Of a DNA stretch of 7,775 bases, positions 1 to 7,526 are shown piece by piece. Under the pieces are notes generated by a model. The model ran no database searches. It saw nothing but the letters and a program-made list of their open reading frames with translations, and was not told the DNA's origin. The stretch spans positions 1 through 7,775 of the forward strand of contig JABSPR010000227.1 in the NCBI GenBank assembly GCA_013214975.1. Direction: 5' to 3'. Positions within the stretch are counted from its first letter, which is position 1; each line of letters begins with the position of its first letter. Source of the DNA: Flavobacteriales bacterium (GTDB lineage: Bacteria; Bacteroidota; Bacteroidia; DT-38). A program made the translations under genes and the position numbers.

Positions 1-574
1 AACACTATGCTATATGGGTGATGGTGCAACTAGGCAGGGCTCTTTTCATGAGACTCTCAACATGGCCATGAACTGGAAGCTTCCGGTAATCTTTATCATA
101 GAAAATAATCATTACGCGATGGGGACATCGGTCGAGAGAACATCTAACGTAACAGAATTGTATAAGCTTGGACATGCGTATGAAATGCCAAGCTATGCAA
201 TAGATGGAATGAGGTGCGAGGATGTGCATGACGGAATAAGTGAGGCGACTACGAGGGCAAGAAAAGGAGAGGGACCTACGTTAATTGAAATCAATACGTA
301 TCGATTTAAAGGGCATTCAATGTCAGACCCAGCTAAGTATAGAACGAAAGAAGAAGTAGAGTCTTACAAAGCTCAGGATCCAATAGAGCAGGTATTGGAG
401 ACCATAGTTAAAAAGAAATATGCCACTACTAAAGACATAGAAGCTATTAAAGAAAGGGTTGCTAAAGAAGTAAAAGATGCTGTTCAATTTGCAGAAGAAT
501 CTCCTTTTCCTGACGCGAAAGAGTTATTCGAAGATGTATATCGTGGAGAGAATTATCCGTTTATAACAAGTTAA
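1..574 (+). CDS. pdhA: Pyruvate dehydrogenase E1 component, alpha subunit (3' part)
   Basis: This is the C-terminal part of the thiamine-diphosphate-dependent E1 alpha chain, which decarboxylates pyruvate and passes the acetyl group to the lipoyl arm of E2. The gene is cut by the window edge: the frame is open from base 2 and 190 residues are visible, so roughly the first 140 of a usual 330-340 are missing. The thiamine-diphosphate motif is complete: GDG at visible residues 6-8, then 26 residues, then NN. Next come YAMGTSVER and, near residues 101-108, GHSMSDPA, the conserved loop around the active site, followed by YRTKEE. The tail is a typical helical end with a TAA stop. The separate alpha chain implies an alpha2-beta2 E1 and not the single-chain AceE type. 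The E1 beta gene is not next to it. pdhC starts 15 bases downstream. A branched-chain 2-oxoacid E1 alpha is the alternative, but the sequence and the E2 neighbour favour pyruvate. Confidence 0.95.
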   Translation, partial: TLCYMGDGATRQGSFHETLNMAMNWKLPVIFIIENNHYAMGTSVERTSNVTELYKLGHAYEMPSYAIDGMRCEDVHDGISEATTRARKGEGPTLIEINTYRFKGHSMSDPAKYRTKEEVESYKAQDPIEQVLETIVKKKYATTKDIEAIKERVAKEVKDAVQFAEESPFPDAKELFEDVYRGENYPFITS

Positions 575-589
575 TGAGATTCCAATAAG

Positions 590-1846
590 ATGGCCGAAGT
601 AGTATTAATGCCCAAATTAAGCGACACTATGACCGAAGGTGTGGTTGCGGAATGGATCAAGAAAATTGGAGATGAAGTAAAGTCTGGGGATATCTTAGTA
701 GAAATAGAAACGGATAAAGCCACCATGGAATTTGAATCCTTCTATGATGGTATTTTGCTTTACATTGGAGTTGAAAAAGGTGCTAAAGCAGAGGTCAATG
801 CAATATTGGCAATTATTGGAGATAAAGGAGAAGACATACAAGCCATTATTGATGAGCACTCTAAACCTGCTGAGGTTGCCGAAGAAGTAATCAAAGAAAA
901 AGTTGAACCTGAAAAGGTTATAGAAGAACCTGTCAAAGAAGTAGTAAGTAGCCCGGCAATTGTTGAGTCTGTTTCATTAGTTACGGATAACTCTCGAATT
1001 AAGGCCTCTCCATTAGCAAAGAAGTTAGCAAGCGATAAAAATATTGACTTACGAACCGTTAAAGGAACAGGTTCTGGAGGACGTATCGTTAAGTCTGACA
1101 TTGATAATTACAAAGGGGGAGGTTCTATTTCTACTCCAACTTTTGTAGGTACAGAATCTTTTCGGGATGAGCCTGTTTCGCAAATGCGTAGAGTAATCGC
1201 ATCTCGACTGGCTGATAGCAAGTTCACCGCCCCTCATTTTTACCTTACTGTAAAGGTGGAAATGGATAAGGTAATAGACGCTCGAAAAGCAATCAAGAAA
1301 TTATTGGACGTAAAAGTTTCTATTAACGATTTAGTAATAAAAGCATCAGCGATTGCTTTAAGAGAACACCCTGCGGTAAATTCCTCTTGGTTGGGAGATA
1401 TTATTCGATTTAATGATCACATTCACATCGGTGTTGCTGTTGCTGTTGAAGATGGGTTACTTGTTCCAGTTGTTCGGTTTGCTGATGGGAAAACATTAAC
1501 ACAGATATCATCTGAGGTAAGAGAGTTGGCAGGGAAAGCCAAAGAAAAAAAATTGCAACCACAAGAGTGGGAGGGGAATACATTTACAATTTCTAACCTG
1601 GGAATGCTTGGTATAGAGGAGTTTACGGCAATTATCAATACGCCAGATGCTGCAATACTGGCCGTTGGAGGCGTAAATGAAGTTCCTGTTGTTCGAGATG
1701 GGCAAGTAGTTCCTGGCCATGTTATGAAACTTACATTGTCATGCGATCATCGAGTTATAGACGGTGTAACAGGTTCGGTTTTTTTAAATAAAATAAAAAA
1801 CTTACTCGAGAATCCCGTAGTATTGCTAGGCCAAAACAACATCTAA
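590..1846 (+). CDS. pdhC: Dihydrolipoamide acetyltransferase (E2) of the pyruvate dehydrogenase complex
   Basis: E2 is the core of the complex. It carries the acetyl group on a lipoyl-lysine and transfers it to CoA. The 418 residues split into three known domains. A single N-terminal lipoyl domain (about 1-78) has the lipoylated lysine K43 in ETDKATME. A peripheral-subunit-binding domain (about 136-173, starting RIKASPLAKKLA and containing GTGSGGRI) docks E1 or E3. The catalytic acyltransferase domain (about 195-418) has TISNLGM at 333-339 and the active site DHRVIDG with H387 and D391. The linker at about 90-135 is rich in Glu, Lys, Val and Pro, unlike the Ala-Pro linkers of proteobacterial E2. 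The ATG at 590 is chosen because MAEVVLMPKLSDTM is the usual start of the lipoyl domain; no strong ribosome-binding site is visible. It lies 15 bases after pdhA and 21 before recG, so co-transcription is likely. It is of normal length and looks intact. Confidence 0.96.
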   Translation: MAEVVLMPKLSDTMTEGVVAEWIKKIGDEVKSGDILVEIETDKATMEFESFYDGILLYIGVEKGAKAEVNAILAIIGDKGEDIQAIIDEHSKPAEVAEEVIKEKVEPEKVIEEPVKEVVSSPAIVESVSLVTDNSRIKASPLAKKLASDKNIDLRTVKGTGSGGRIVKSDIDNYKGGGSISTPTFVGTESFRDEPVSQMRRVIASRLADSKFTAPHFYLTVKVEMDKVIDARKAIKKLLDVKVSINDLVIKASAIALREHPAVNSSWLGDIIRFNDHIHIGVAVAVEDGLLVPVVRFADGKTLTQISSEVRELAGKAKEKKLQPQEWEGNTFTISNLGMLGIEEFTAIINTPDAAILAVGGVNEVPVVRDGQVVPGHVMKLTLSCDHRVIDGVTGSVFLNKIKNLLENPVVLLGQNNI

Positions 1847-1867
1847 TTCATCACGAGTTAATGCCTA

Positions 1868-3976
1868 ATGTCTAGTAATATATTCGAAACACCTATTGAA
1901 TTCTTAAAGGGAGTCGGTCCCCGGAAATCGGAGTTGCTTAAAAAGGAACTTGGGTTGAAAAAATTTGGTGACCTGGCTACTTATTATCCGTTTCGTTACG
2001 TCGATAGATCAAAGTTTTATAAGGTTAGTCAGGTTAATTCGGATGCAGCGTACGTCCAAGTATTAGGTCGAATTACATCTATAAAAGTTATTGGAAAGAA
2101 TAGAGGTAAAAGATTGTCTGCCATCTTTTCAGATGAAACCGGTTCGTTAGAATTGGTTTGGTTTAAAGGAGTTGATTGGATATCAACAAATCTTAAGAAA
2201 AATGTAGAATATGTAATGTTTGGGAAACCGAATATTTACCAAGGTCGAGTTAATATTGTACACCCCGATTTGGACTTAGTACAAACCGGACAACAAGCTG
2301 CTAGTTCTCAGCTACAAGCTGTTTACTCATCTACCGAAAGATTGTCATCCACTGGATTAAACAGTAAGGGGATATGGAATCTTCAAAAGATTTTGATTCC
2401 ACAGATTATAGCTCAGTATAAAGAGACATTATCAGTAAGTATGATTGCGGAGTTAGACATGTTATCCAAGCAAGATGCAATAAAGAATATTCATTTTCCC
2501 GGAAGTATCGATTTACTCAATAAGGCAGAATTTCGATTGAAGTTCGAAGAATTGTTCTTTGTTCAGCTTCAATTGATTCGTTCGAAGATCAGTAGAATTA
2601 ACAAACTGAAAGGGTTTAAATTTCCGGATGTGGGTGAATACTTTAATCTTTTTTATAAGCACCATCTAGAATTTGAATTAACGAATGCCCAAAAAAGAGT
2701 AGTAAAAGAAATTCGTACCGACCTTGCTCAAGGTGTGCAAATGAATAGGTTACTTCAAGGAGATGTTGGCAGTGGTAAAACGATAGTGGCGGTATTGATA
2801 CTCTTGCTTGCAATCGATAATGGCTATCAGGGTGCATTGATGGCTCCTACAGAAATCCTTGCAATTCAACATTTTAAAGCAATTGACGAAATATTCTCTA
2901 AGATTGGTCTTAAGGCGGCTTTGCTTTCTGGGTCATCTAAAGTTGCAGAAAGAAGAGTGATTCATGAGGAGTTAATGAATGGCAAAATTAATCTGTTAAT
3001 AGGGACACACGCCCTTATCGAAGATAAAGTTGAATTTCAAAACTTGGGTCTTATTGTCATAGATGAACAGCATCGCTTTGGCGTTGCACAGCGTGCGAAA
3101 CTTTGGAAAAAAAATAAAAATGGTATTCCCCATGTTCTTGTAATGACAGCAACCCCTATCCCAAGAACGCTTGCCATGAGTTTTTATGGAGATCTTGATA
3201 TATCTGTGATTGACGAGCTCCCTCCAGGAAGAAAACCTATAAAAACGATTCATCGATACGATTCTGCTCGTCTGAATATTTTTGGTTTCATGAAAGAAGA
3301 GATCAAGAAAGGACGTCAGATATATCTAGTTTATCCCTTGATTAAGGAATCTGAGAAAATGGATTATAAAGATTTGATGGATGGCTATGAGAGCGTTTCA
3401 AGAGCATTTCCCATTCCTGAATACCAGATTAGCATTGTACATGGACAAATGAAAGCTGCTGATAAGGAGTTTGAAATGAACCGGTTTATCAAAGGAGAAA
3501 CTCAGATTTTGGTTGGTACTACCGTGATTGAAGTGGGAATAAACGTGCCAAACGCGTCGGTAATGATAATTGAAAGTGCAGAGCGGTTTGGACTTCCTCA
3601 ATTACATCAATTGAGAGGAAGAGTTGGTCGTGGAGCCGATCAGTCTTACTGCGTACTGATAACAGGGCCGGCTGTAAGTGCAGATGGAAAGCTCCGAATG
3701 AAAACAATGGTTAACTCAAACGATGGTTTTGAAATAGCCGAAGTGGATTTAAAGCTTCGTGGTCCCGGTGATATTATGGGAACTCAGCAAAGTGGTATTA
3801 TGGATTTTAAAATTGCCGACCTTGGTAAAGACGTTCAGATTCTTCAAATGGCGAGAGACAGTGCCTTTAAACTATTAGAAGAAGATCCTGATTTTAGAAA
3901 AGCGGAAAATGCAGTTATTGCCAATGAATTTAACGTGCTTGCAAAGGGTAAAAGAGGGTGGTCTAGAATATCATAA
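1868..3976 (+). CDS. recG: ATP-dependent DNA helicase RecG
   Basis: RecG is a superfamily 2 helicase that regresses stalled replication forks and migrates Holliday junctions. The 702-residue length is normal. The N-terminal part opens with IEFLKGVGPRKSELL, typical of RecG, and contains the OB-fold wedge domain (about 60-140) that splits the fork. Helicase motifs follow in order: LTNAQKR (about 271-277), Walker A GDVGSGKT (298-305), APTEILA (326-332), the DEQH box (399-402) in DEQHRFG, TATPIPRT (427-434), GTTVIEVGINVPNA (550-563) and QLRGRVGRG (581-589). RGPGDIMGTQQSG (631-643) is the translocation (TRG) motif that sets RecG apart from PriA and Mfd. All key residues are present, so the enzyme should be active. 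The ATG at 1868 fits the known N-terminus. It starts 21 bases after pdhC on the same strand, so it probably shares that transcript; the functional link to pyruvate metabolism is not obvious and may be only positional. Confidence 0.97.
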   Translation: MSSNIFETPIEFLKGVGPRKSELLKKELGLKKFGDLATYYPFRYVDRSKFYKVSQVNSDAAYVQVLGRITSIKVIGKNRGKRLSAIFSDETGSLELVWFKGVDWISTNLKKNVEYVMFGKPNIYQGRVNIVHPDLDLVQTGQQAASSQLQAVYSSTERLSSTGLNSKGIWNLQKILIPQIIAQYKETLSVSMIAELDMLSKQDAIKNIHFPGSIDLLNKAEFRLKFEELFFVQLQLIRSKISRINKLKGFKFPDVGEYFNLFYKHHLEFELTNAQKRVVKEIRTDLAQGVQMNRLLQGDVGSGKTIVAVLILLLAIDNGYQGALMAPTEILAIQHFKAIDEIFSKIGLKAALLSGSSKVAERRVIHEELMNGKINLLIGTHALIEDKVEFQNLGLIVIDEQHRFGVAQRAKLWKKNKNGIPHVLVMTATPIPRTLAMSFYGDLDISVIDELPPGRKPIKTIHRYDSARLNIFGFMKEEIKKGRQIYLVYPLIKESEKMDYKDLMDGYESVSRAFPIPEYQISIVHGQMKAADKEFEMNRFIKGETQILVGTTVIEVGINVPNASVMIIESAERFGLPQLHQLRGRVGRGADQSYCVLITGPAVSADGKLRMKTMVNSNDGFEIAEVDLKLRGPGDIMGTQQSGIMDFKIADLGKDVQILQMARDSAFKLLEEDPDFRKAENAVIANEFNVLAKGKRGWSRIS

Positions 3977-3985
3977 AGAGTCCTC

Positions 3986-4023
3986 TTGCCATTGGTAATC
4001 CTGATATTGAATAACTAATTTAG
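3986..4023 (+). promoter_or_regulatory. Possible Bacteroidota-type promoter before pheT
   Basis: The 67-base gap between recG and pheT (3977-4043) contains TAATTTAG at 4016-4023, one mismatch from the Bacteroidota -7 consensus TAnnTTTG. A TTG at 3992-3994 lies 21 bases upstream of it, close to the roughly 19-base spacing expected for the -33 element. Another TTG at 3986-3988 is too far away. The match is weak in AT-rich DNA. It is listed because pheT has the largest upstream gap in the + strand block. Read-through from recG is equally possible. Confidence 0.25.
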
Positions 4024-4043
4024 CATTCTGATTTCAGTACAAT

Positions 4044-6485
4044 ATGAAGATTTCTTTTGATTGGTTAAAAGAGTATATCAATTTCGACATTGATATAAAC
4101 GAGGCTGCAAGAATCCTGACGGACACGGGCCTAGAAGTAGAGTCGATAGACGAAGGAATTAGCGGTCCCGAAAACTGGGATACCTTGATAGTTGGTGAAG
4201 TTCTTTCTAAAGATCAACATCCTAATGCAGACAGACTCTCTTGCCTTAAAGTTGCCATTGGTAATGGCGATGACATTGCAATTGTGTGTGGAGCCCCAAA
4301 TGTTGATGCAGGGCAGAAAGTTGTTCTAGCGCAAGTTGGTACTGTTTTTAATAATGATAAAGGCGATTCCCTAAAGATTAAGAAATCAAAGATTAGAGGA
4401 GAAGAATCGTTTGGAATGTTATGTTCGGAAGTTGAGTTAGGAATAGGAACGGATAACAGTGGAATCATGGTTCTTGATTCGTCGATCGCAACTGGAACTT
4501 CAGTTAAAGAAATAGTTAATAGTTCAACTGGTGGAGGATCTCTCGAAATAGGCTTAACACCAAATAGATCTGATGCAACATCTCATATAGGGGTAGCAAG
4601 AGATTTAATTGCTGCTATTTCATTAGAGAAAGAGGTGGAGTTAGTTCTTCCTTCTGTGGAAGCATTTAAAGTGACTGACAATAGTTTGCCTGTAGAAGTT
4701 ACAGTGGAAGACAATAATGCATGTCCACGTTATTCTGGAGTAACAATTTCGGATATTAAGATAGAGGAATCCCCGTCTTGGCTAAAAACAAGACTCCTTA
4801 CTATCGGTTTAAAGCCAATTAATAATGTCGTTGATATTACCAATTTTGTTCTGCACGAAACAGGGCAACCGCTTCATGCATTTGATTATAGCAAGATTGA
4901 AGGAGGAAAGGTAGTTGTGAAAAAATTTGATTCGGAGGTCAAATTCGAAACTCTAGATGGGGTTGAAAGAAAAATTACCCCTGCGGATTTAATGATCTGT
5001 AACGTTCTCGCTCCGATGTGTATCGCCGGTGTTTTCGGTGGATCGGAGTCTGGCGTATCCGATTCTACAACTTCTATCTTTTTAGAGAGCGCTTATTTTA
5101 ACCCAGTATCCGTTCGTAAAACGGCTAAACGTCATGGATTAAATACTGATGCATCGTTTCGATTTGAGAGAGGAGCCGATCCCAACATTACTTTGTTTGC
5201 TTTAAAAAGAGCAGCGATATTAATAACGGAAATATGTGGAGGTAAAGTGTCTTCGGAGATAGTAGATATTTATCCAAATCCCATTTCTGATTTCGAAATA
5301 GAATTTTCCTATAAAAACTGTGATCGTCTTATTGGAAAGTCTATTGAAAGAGAAACGATAAAGAAAATTTTCAGATCCCTTGAAATAGTTATTACTTCAG
5401 AGACAGAAGAAGGATTAAGTTTATCAGTACCACCTTTAAGGGCAGATGTAATTAGAGAAGTAGATCTGATTGAAGAGGTGTTAAGAATCTATGGATATAA
5501 CAACATAGAAGATCCAGCGAAGATGAACTCTAGTCTTGTTGTAAGCGATGCTTCCATTCAAGAGAAAATTCAAGATGAGATTTCAGATATGTTGGGTGGG
5601 AATGGTTTCAAAGAGATCATGTCTAATTCCCTTACTAAAGCGGACTATTACTCAAATAAAGCAGGTTTTAATGCAAACGAGAATGTAGAAATGTTGAATC
5701 CGTTGAGCTCGGATCTAAATGTCTTAAGAAAAACATTAGTGTTCGGAGGATTGGAAGCAGTGGCTTACAATGTTAATCGAAAATACGATAGCCTTAAGCT
5801 CTATGAGTTTGGATCTGTTTATCAAAAAGAGGGTGAGAAATACAAAGAGGAAAGACACTTGTTACTACTATCCACTGGAAATACGGTAACACCATCTTGG
5901 AATGCTAGTAAAACGCCTGTAGATTATTTCTTTCTAAAAGGAATTGTTAGTGGCCTATTTACTAAGCTAGGATTTCAAATAGAGGATTTAATGATGCAAG
6001 AATGTAATTCCAGTCTTTTCGCAGGAGGAGTAGAGCTTCTTGAAAGAGATACAACATTGGCTTCGATAGGAAGAGTAAATGAATCTGTTTTAAAAGAATT
6101 CGGAATTAGCCAAAATGTAATTGGATGTACGATTAATTGGACAAATCTTTTAAAAGCATCGGCGGCTAAATCGATTAAGTATAAACAAGTGCCTAAGTTC
6201 CCTGGAGTACAGCGAGATTTGGCTATTGTTATTTCGCCTAATATCACTTTTGCCGATTTAAGGAAAGCTTGCCTCGCATCTGATAATAAAATATTGAAAG
6301 ACATTACTTTGTTCGATTTGTATATCGATAAAAAAGATTCGTCGGGTAATAAATCTTGCGGACTTCGATTTAAATTCCAAGATGAGAAACAAACTTTAAC
6401 AGACGAGCAAGTTCAAAAAGTAATGGATAAAATTTTCGGAATCCTTCAGTCAGGAAAAATAAACGCGACCATAAAAGGATTATAA
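4044..6485 (+). CDS. pheT: Phenylalanine--tRNA ligase beta subunit
   Basis: PheT pairs with PheS as an alpha2-beta2 enzyme that attaches phenylalanine to tRNA-Phe. The beta chain binds tRNA and hydrolyses mischarged Tyr-tRNA. The 813 residues match the long bacterial form. In order there are: an N-terminal segment starting MKISFDWLKEY; a tRNA-binding OB-fold (about 46-155) with HPNADRLS, VCGAPNV and KIRGEESFGMLCSE; the B3/B4 editing domain (about 220-385) with GQPLHAFD, IAGVFGG, FLESAYF and ASFRFERGADP; the B5 domain (about 415-490), where RADVIREVDLIEEV supplies D468, D474, E477 and E478, the spaced acidic residues expected to bind Mg; a catalytic-like core to about 700; and a C-terminal ferredoxin-fold anticodon-binding domain (about 712-813) starting near KYKQVPKFPGVQRDLAIV. 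The start codon fits the family N-terminus, though no Shine-Dalgarno sequence is seen. pheS is not adjacent. The stop overlaps the stop of the converging gene. Confidence 0.97.
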   Translation: MKISFDWLKEYINFDIDINEAARILTDTGLEVESIDEGISGPENWDTLIVGEVLSKDQHPNADRLSCLKVAIGNGDDIAIVCGAPNVDAGQKVVLAQVGTVFNNDKGDSLKIKKSKIRGEESFGMLCSEVELGIGTDNSGIMVLDSSIATGTSVKEIVNSSTGGGSLEIGLTPNRSDATSHIGVARDLIAAISLEKEVELVLPSVEAFKVTDNSLPVEVTVEDNNACPRYSGVTISDIKIEESPSWLKTRLLTIGLKPINNVVDITNFVLHETGQPLHAFDYSKIEGGKVVVKKFDSEVKFETLDGVERKITPADLMICNVLAPMCIAGVFGGSESGVSDSTTSIFLESAYFNPVSVRKTAKRHGLNTDASFRFERGADPNITLFALKRAAILITEICGGKVSSEIVDIYPNPISDFEIEFSYKNCDRLIGKSIERETIKKIFRSLEIVITSETEEGLSLSVPPLRADVIREVDLIEEVLRIYGYNNIEDPAKMNSSLVVSDASIQEKIQDEISDMLGGNGFKEIMSNSLTKADYYSNKAGFNANENVEMLNPLSSDLNVLRKTLVFGGLEAVAYNVNRKYDSLKLYEFGSVYQKEGEKYKEERHLLLLSTGNTVTPSWNASKTPVDYFFLKGIVSGLFTKLGFQIEDLMMQECNSSLFAGGVELLERDTTLASIGRVNESVLKEFGISQNVIGCTINWTNLLKASAAKSIKYKQVPKFPGVQRDLAIVISPNITFADLRKACLASDNKILKDITLFDLYIDKKDSSGNKSCGLRFKFQDEKQTLTDEQVQKVMDKIFGILQSGKINATIKGL
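6480..6485. other. Palindromic TTATAA shared by two convergent stop codons
   Basis: The hexamer is its own reverse complement. On the + strand it reads as the last Leu codon (TTA) and stop (TAA) of pheT. On the - strand it reads as the last Leu codon and stop of the unknown 343-residue gene. The two genes therefore overlap by exactly six bases, each ending in Leu-stop, with no intergenic DNA between them. This is direct reading of the sequence. Confidence 0.95.
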
Positions 6486-7511
6486 AACCGATTCTTGATC
6501 GGCGATCTGCAGACTTAGCTTAAGTATAGATCCCATATTGTCGCAAGCTAGAAACCCTTTCTCTTTGTAATGATCGGCGAGCTCCGTTTTTAATTGCACA
6601 ACTTTTTCTGGTGATGAAATTACATCTTGCGTCAGAACTTTCATTAAGTCAGTTATACGATGTCTACCTGCAAATAATCTTTTTGCAATTAGTGCACGTT
6701 CTTCTTTTTGGTATTGAACAACAGTCTCTTTTGTAGTATGGTTGATGCAAAGATCTACGTATGCTTTGTTCTCTTTAAAGAATTGAGGTAAGTACATGTT
6801 TTTCTTTCCTTCATAACATTCTTGATCAAAATCTATTGAGCGAATTCTGTACTGAACAGCATCGAAATCTGGTGTCATATCAATGACGAAATTATAAGAC
6901 CTCATATCTCCAAGCAAGCAGACAAAGCAACGTTCGTTGAATTTAATAAATTCTTTCGCTACACGAATTTCGTTGATGCTCCTTTCTTTCATGTAATCTT
7001 CCACGAACTGATCTCCTGGTATGCCTGGAATGTGCTCTTCTACTAACGTACTACCGTCTACAATGTAGTTTATTCGGTTAGGTGATAGTATGTGTTCAAT
7101 CTCCGACCCGTATATCCGAGAGGCGTCTGCCTTCTTTATATAGAAGTAATCGTAGTTGTCGTTGATATTATTGATTACACGTATTCGGAAAGGGTTTGAG
7201 TTTCCAAAAGTGCAATAGTCAATTCGATCGATAGACAAATGTTCGATAACAGATGTGTCACCCCCTGTTTGTAGTAGAGCGTATATTCTAGTTAATCCTG
7301 TATTTATCTCCACCATTTCGCTATGCGAATACATCACAGATTCCCACAACGTATCAGCACCTTTATCGTTGATAAATGGCATAGAATTCTCATACCGAAG
7401 TAAATCTTGGTAACGAATGGGGATAGAAAAAGATCGAGAATAGCTCGAAAGGTATCTACTTAAACTTTCACCGACTTCGTAATGAATTTTCTTCTTTTGG
7501 ATATCGGTCAT
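6480..7511 (-). CDS. Uncharacterised protein with protein-kinase-like / phosphotransferase-like motifs
   Basis: I do not recognise this 343-residue protein as a named family. It has no signal peptide or membrane segment and should be cytoplasmic. Its centre resembles the kinase-like / aminoglycoside-phosphotransferase fold. DYFYIKK (121-127) could supply the ATP-binding lysine (K126 or K127). E137 or E139 could be its helix-C partner. LVEEHIPG (156-163) looks like the hinge strand, recalling the E-x-I-P-G of phosphotransferases. GDMRSYN (201-207) has D202 and N207 at the catalytic-loop spacing D-x4-N, with Leu where HGD enzymes have His. IDFD (226-229) gives D227 in the place of the metal-binding Asp. 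These residues are seen; the fold and activity are inferred. The N-terminal 90 and C-terminal 100 residues match nothing I know. The ATG at 7511 follows proC by 15 bases and has a modest AGAGA upstream, so it is probably co-transcribed with proC. Coding use resembles its neighbours. A real gene is near certain; the function is open. Confidence 0.85.
   Translation of the reverse strand: MTDIQKKKIHYEVGESLSRYLSSYSRSFSIPIRYQDLLRYENSMPFINDKGADTLWESVMYSHSEMVEINTGLTRIYALLQTGGDTSVIEHLSIDRIDYCTFGNSNPFRIRVINNINDNYDYFYIKKADASRIYGSEIEHILSPNRINYIVDGSTLVEEHIPGIPGDQFVEDYMKERSINEIRVAKEFIKFNERCFVCLLGDMRSYNFVIDMTPDFDAVQYRIRSIDFDQECYEGKKNMYLPQFFKENKAYVDLCINHTTKETVVQYQKEERALIAKRLFAGRHRITDLMKVLTQDVISSPEKVVQLKTELADHYKEKGFLACDNMGSILKLSLQIADQESVL
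6484..6502 (-). terminator. Possible weak terminator at the end of the - strand gene
   Basis: Read on the - strand, CCGAT, a five-base loop and ATCGG form a perfect 5-bp stem (6488-6502), extendable by one G-U pair, followed at once by TTTTATAA. The hairpin lies inside the last codons of the unknown gene and the T tract runs into its stop. The stem is short and the T run has only four Ts, so efficiency would be low. On the + strand no T tract follows it, so it would not serve pheT as an intrinsic terminator. Confidence 0.25.
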
Positions 7512-7526
7512 AGTTTAAATCTCTAA

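Noticed and set aside
5..229. 74-codon frame on the - strand opposite pdhA
   Set aside because: It is antisense to the conserved thiamine-diphosphate region of E1 alpha and has no start signal or family resemblance.
760..1101. Open frame of 113 codons on the - strand inside pdhC, and similar antisense frames in recG and pheT (for example 2996-3253, 4214-4468 and 5975-6304)
   Set aside because: They lie opposite well-supported genes, show no recognisable family features, and are composed as expected of reverse-frame shadows.
1433..1448. Short tandem repeat of GTTGCT in pdhC
   Set aside because: It encodes the conserved VAVAVE strand of the E2 catalytic domain; the repeat follows from the protein sequence.
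1545..1552. Runs of eight A residues in pdhC (1545-1552) and recG (3107-3114) as programmed slippage sites
   Set aside because: Both reading frames continue normally through the runs into conserved domains, the A runs encode Lys-rich loops, and no alternative product or pausing structure is evident.
3976..3987. Inverted repeat AAGAG-TC-CTCTT just after the recG stop codon, as a terminator
   Set aside because: The loop is only two bases if all five pairs form, the stem is weak, and no T tract follows.
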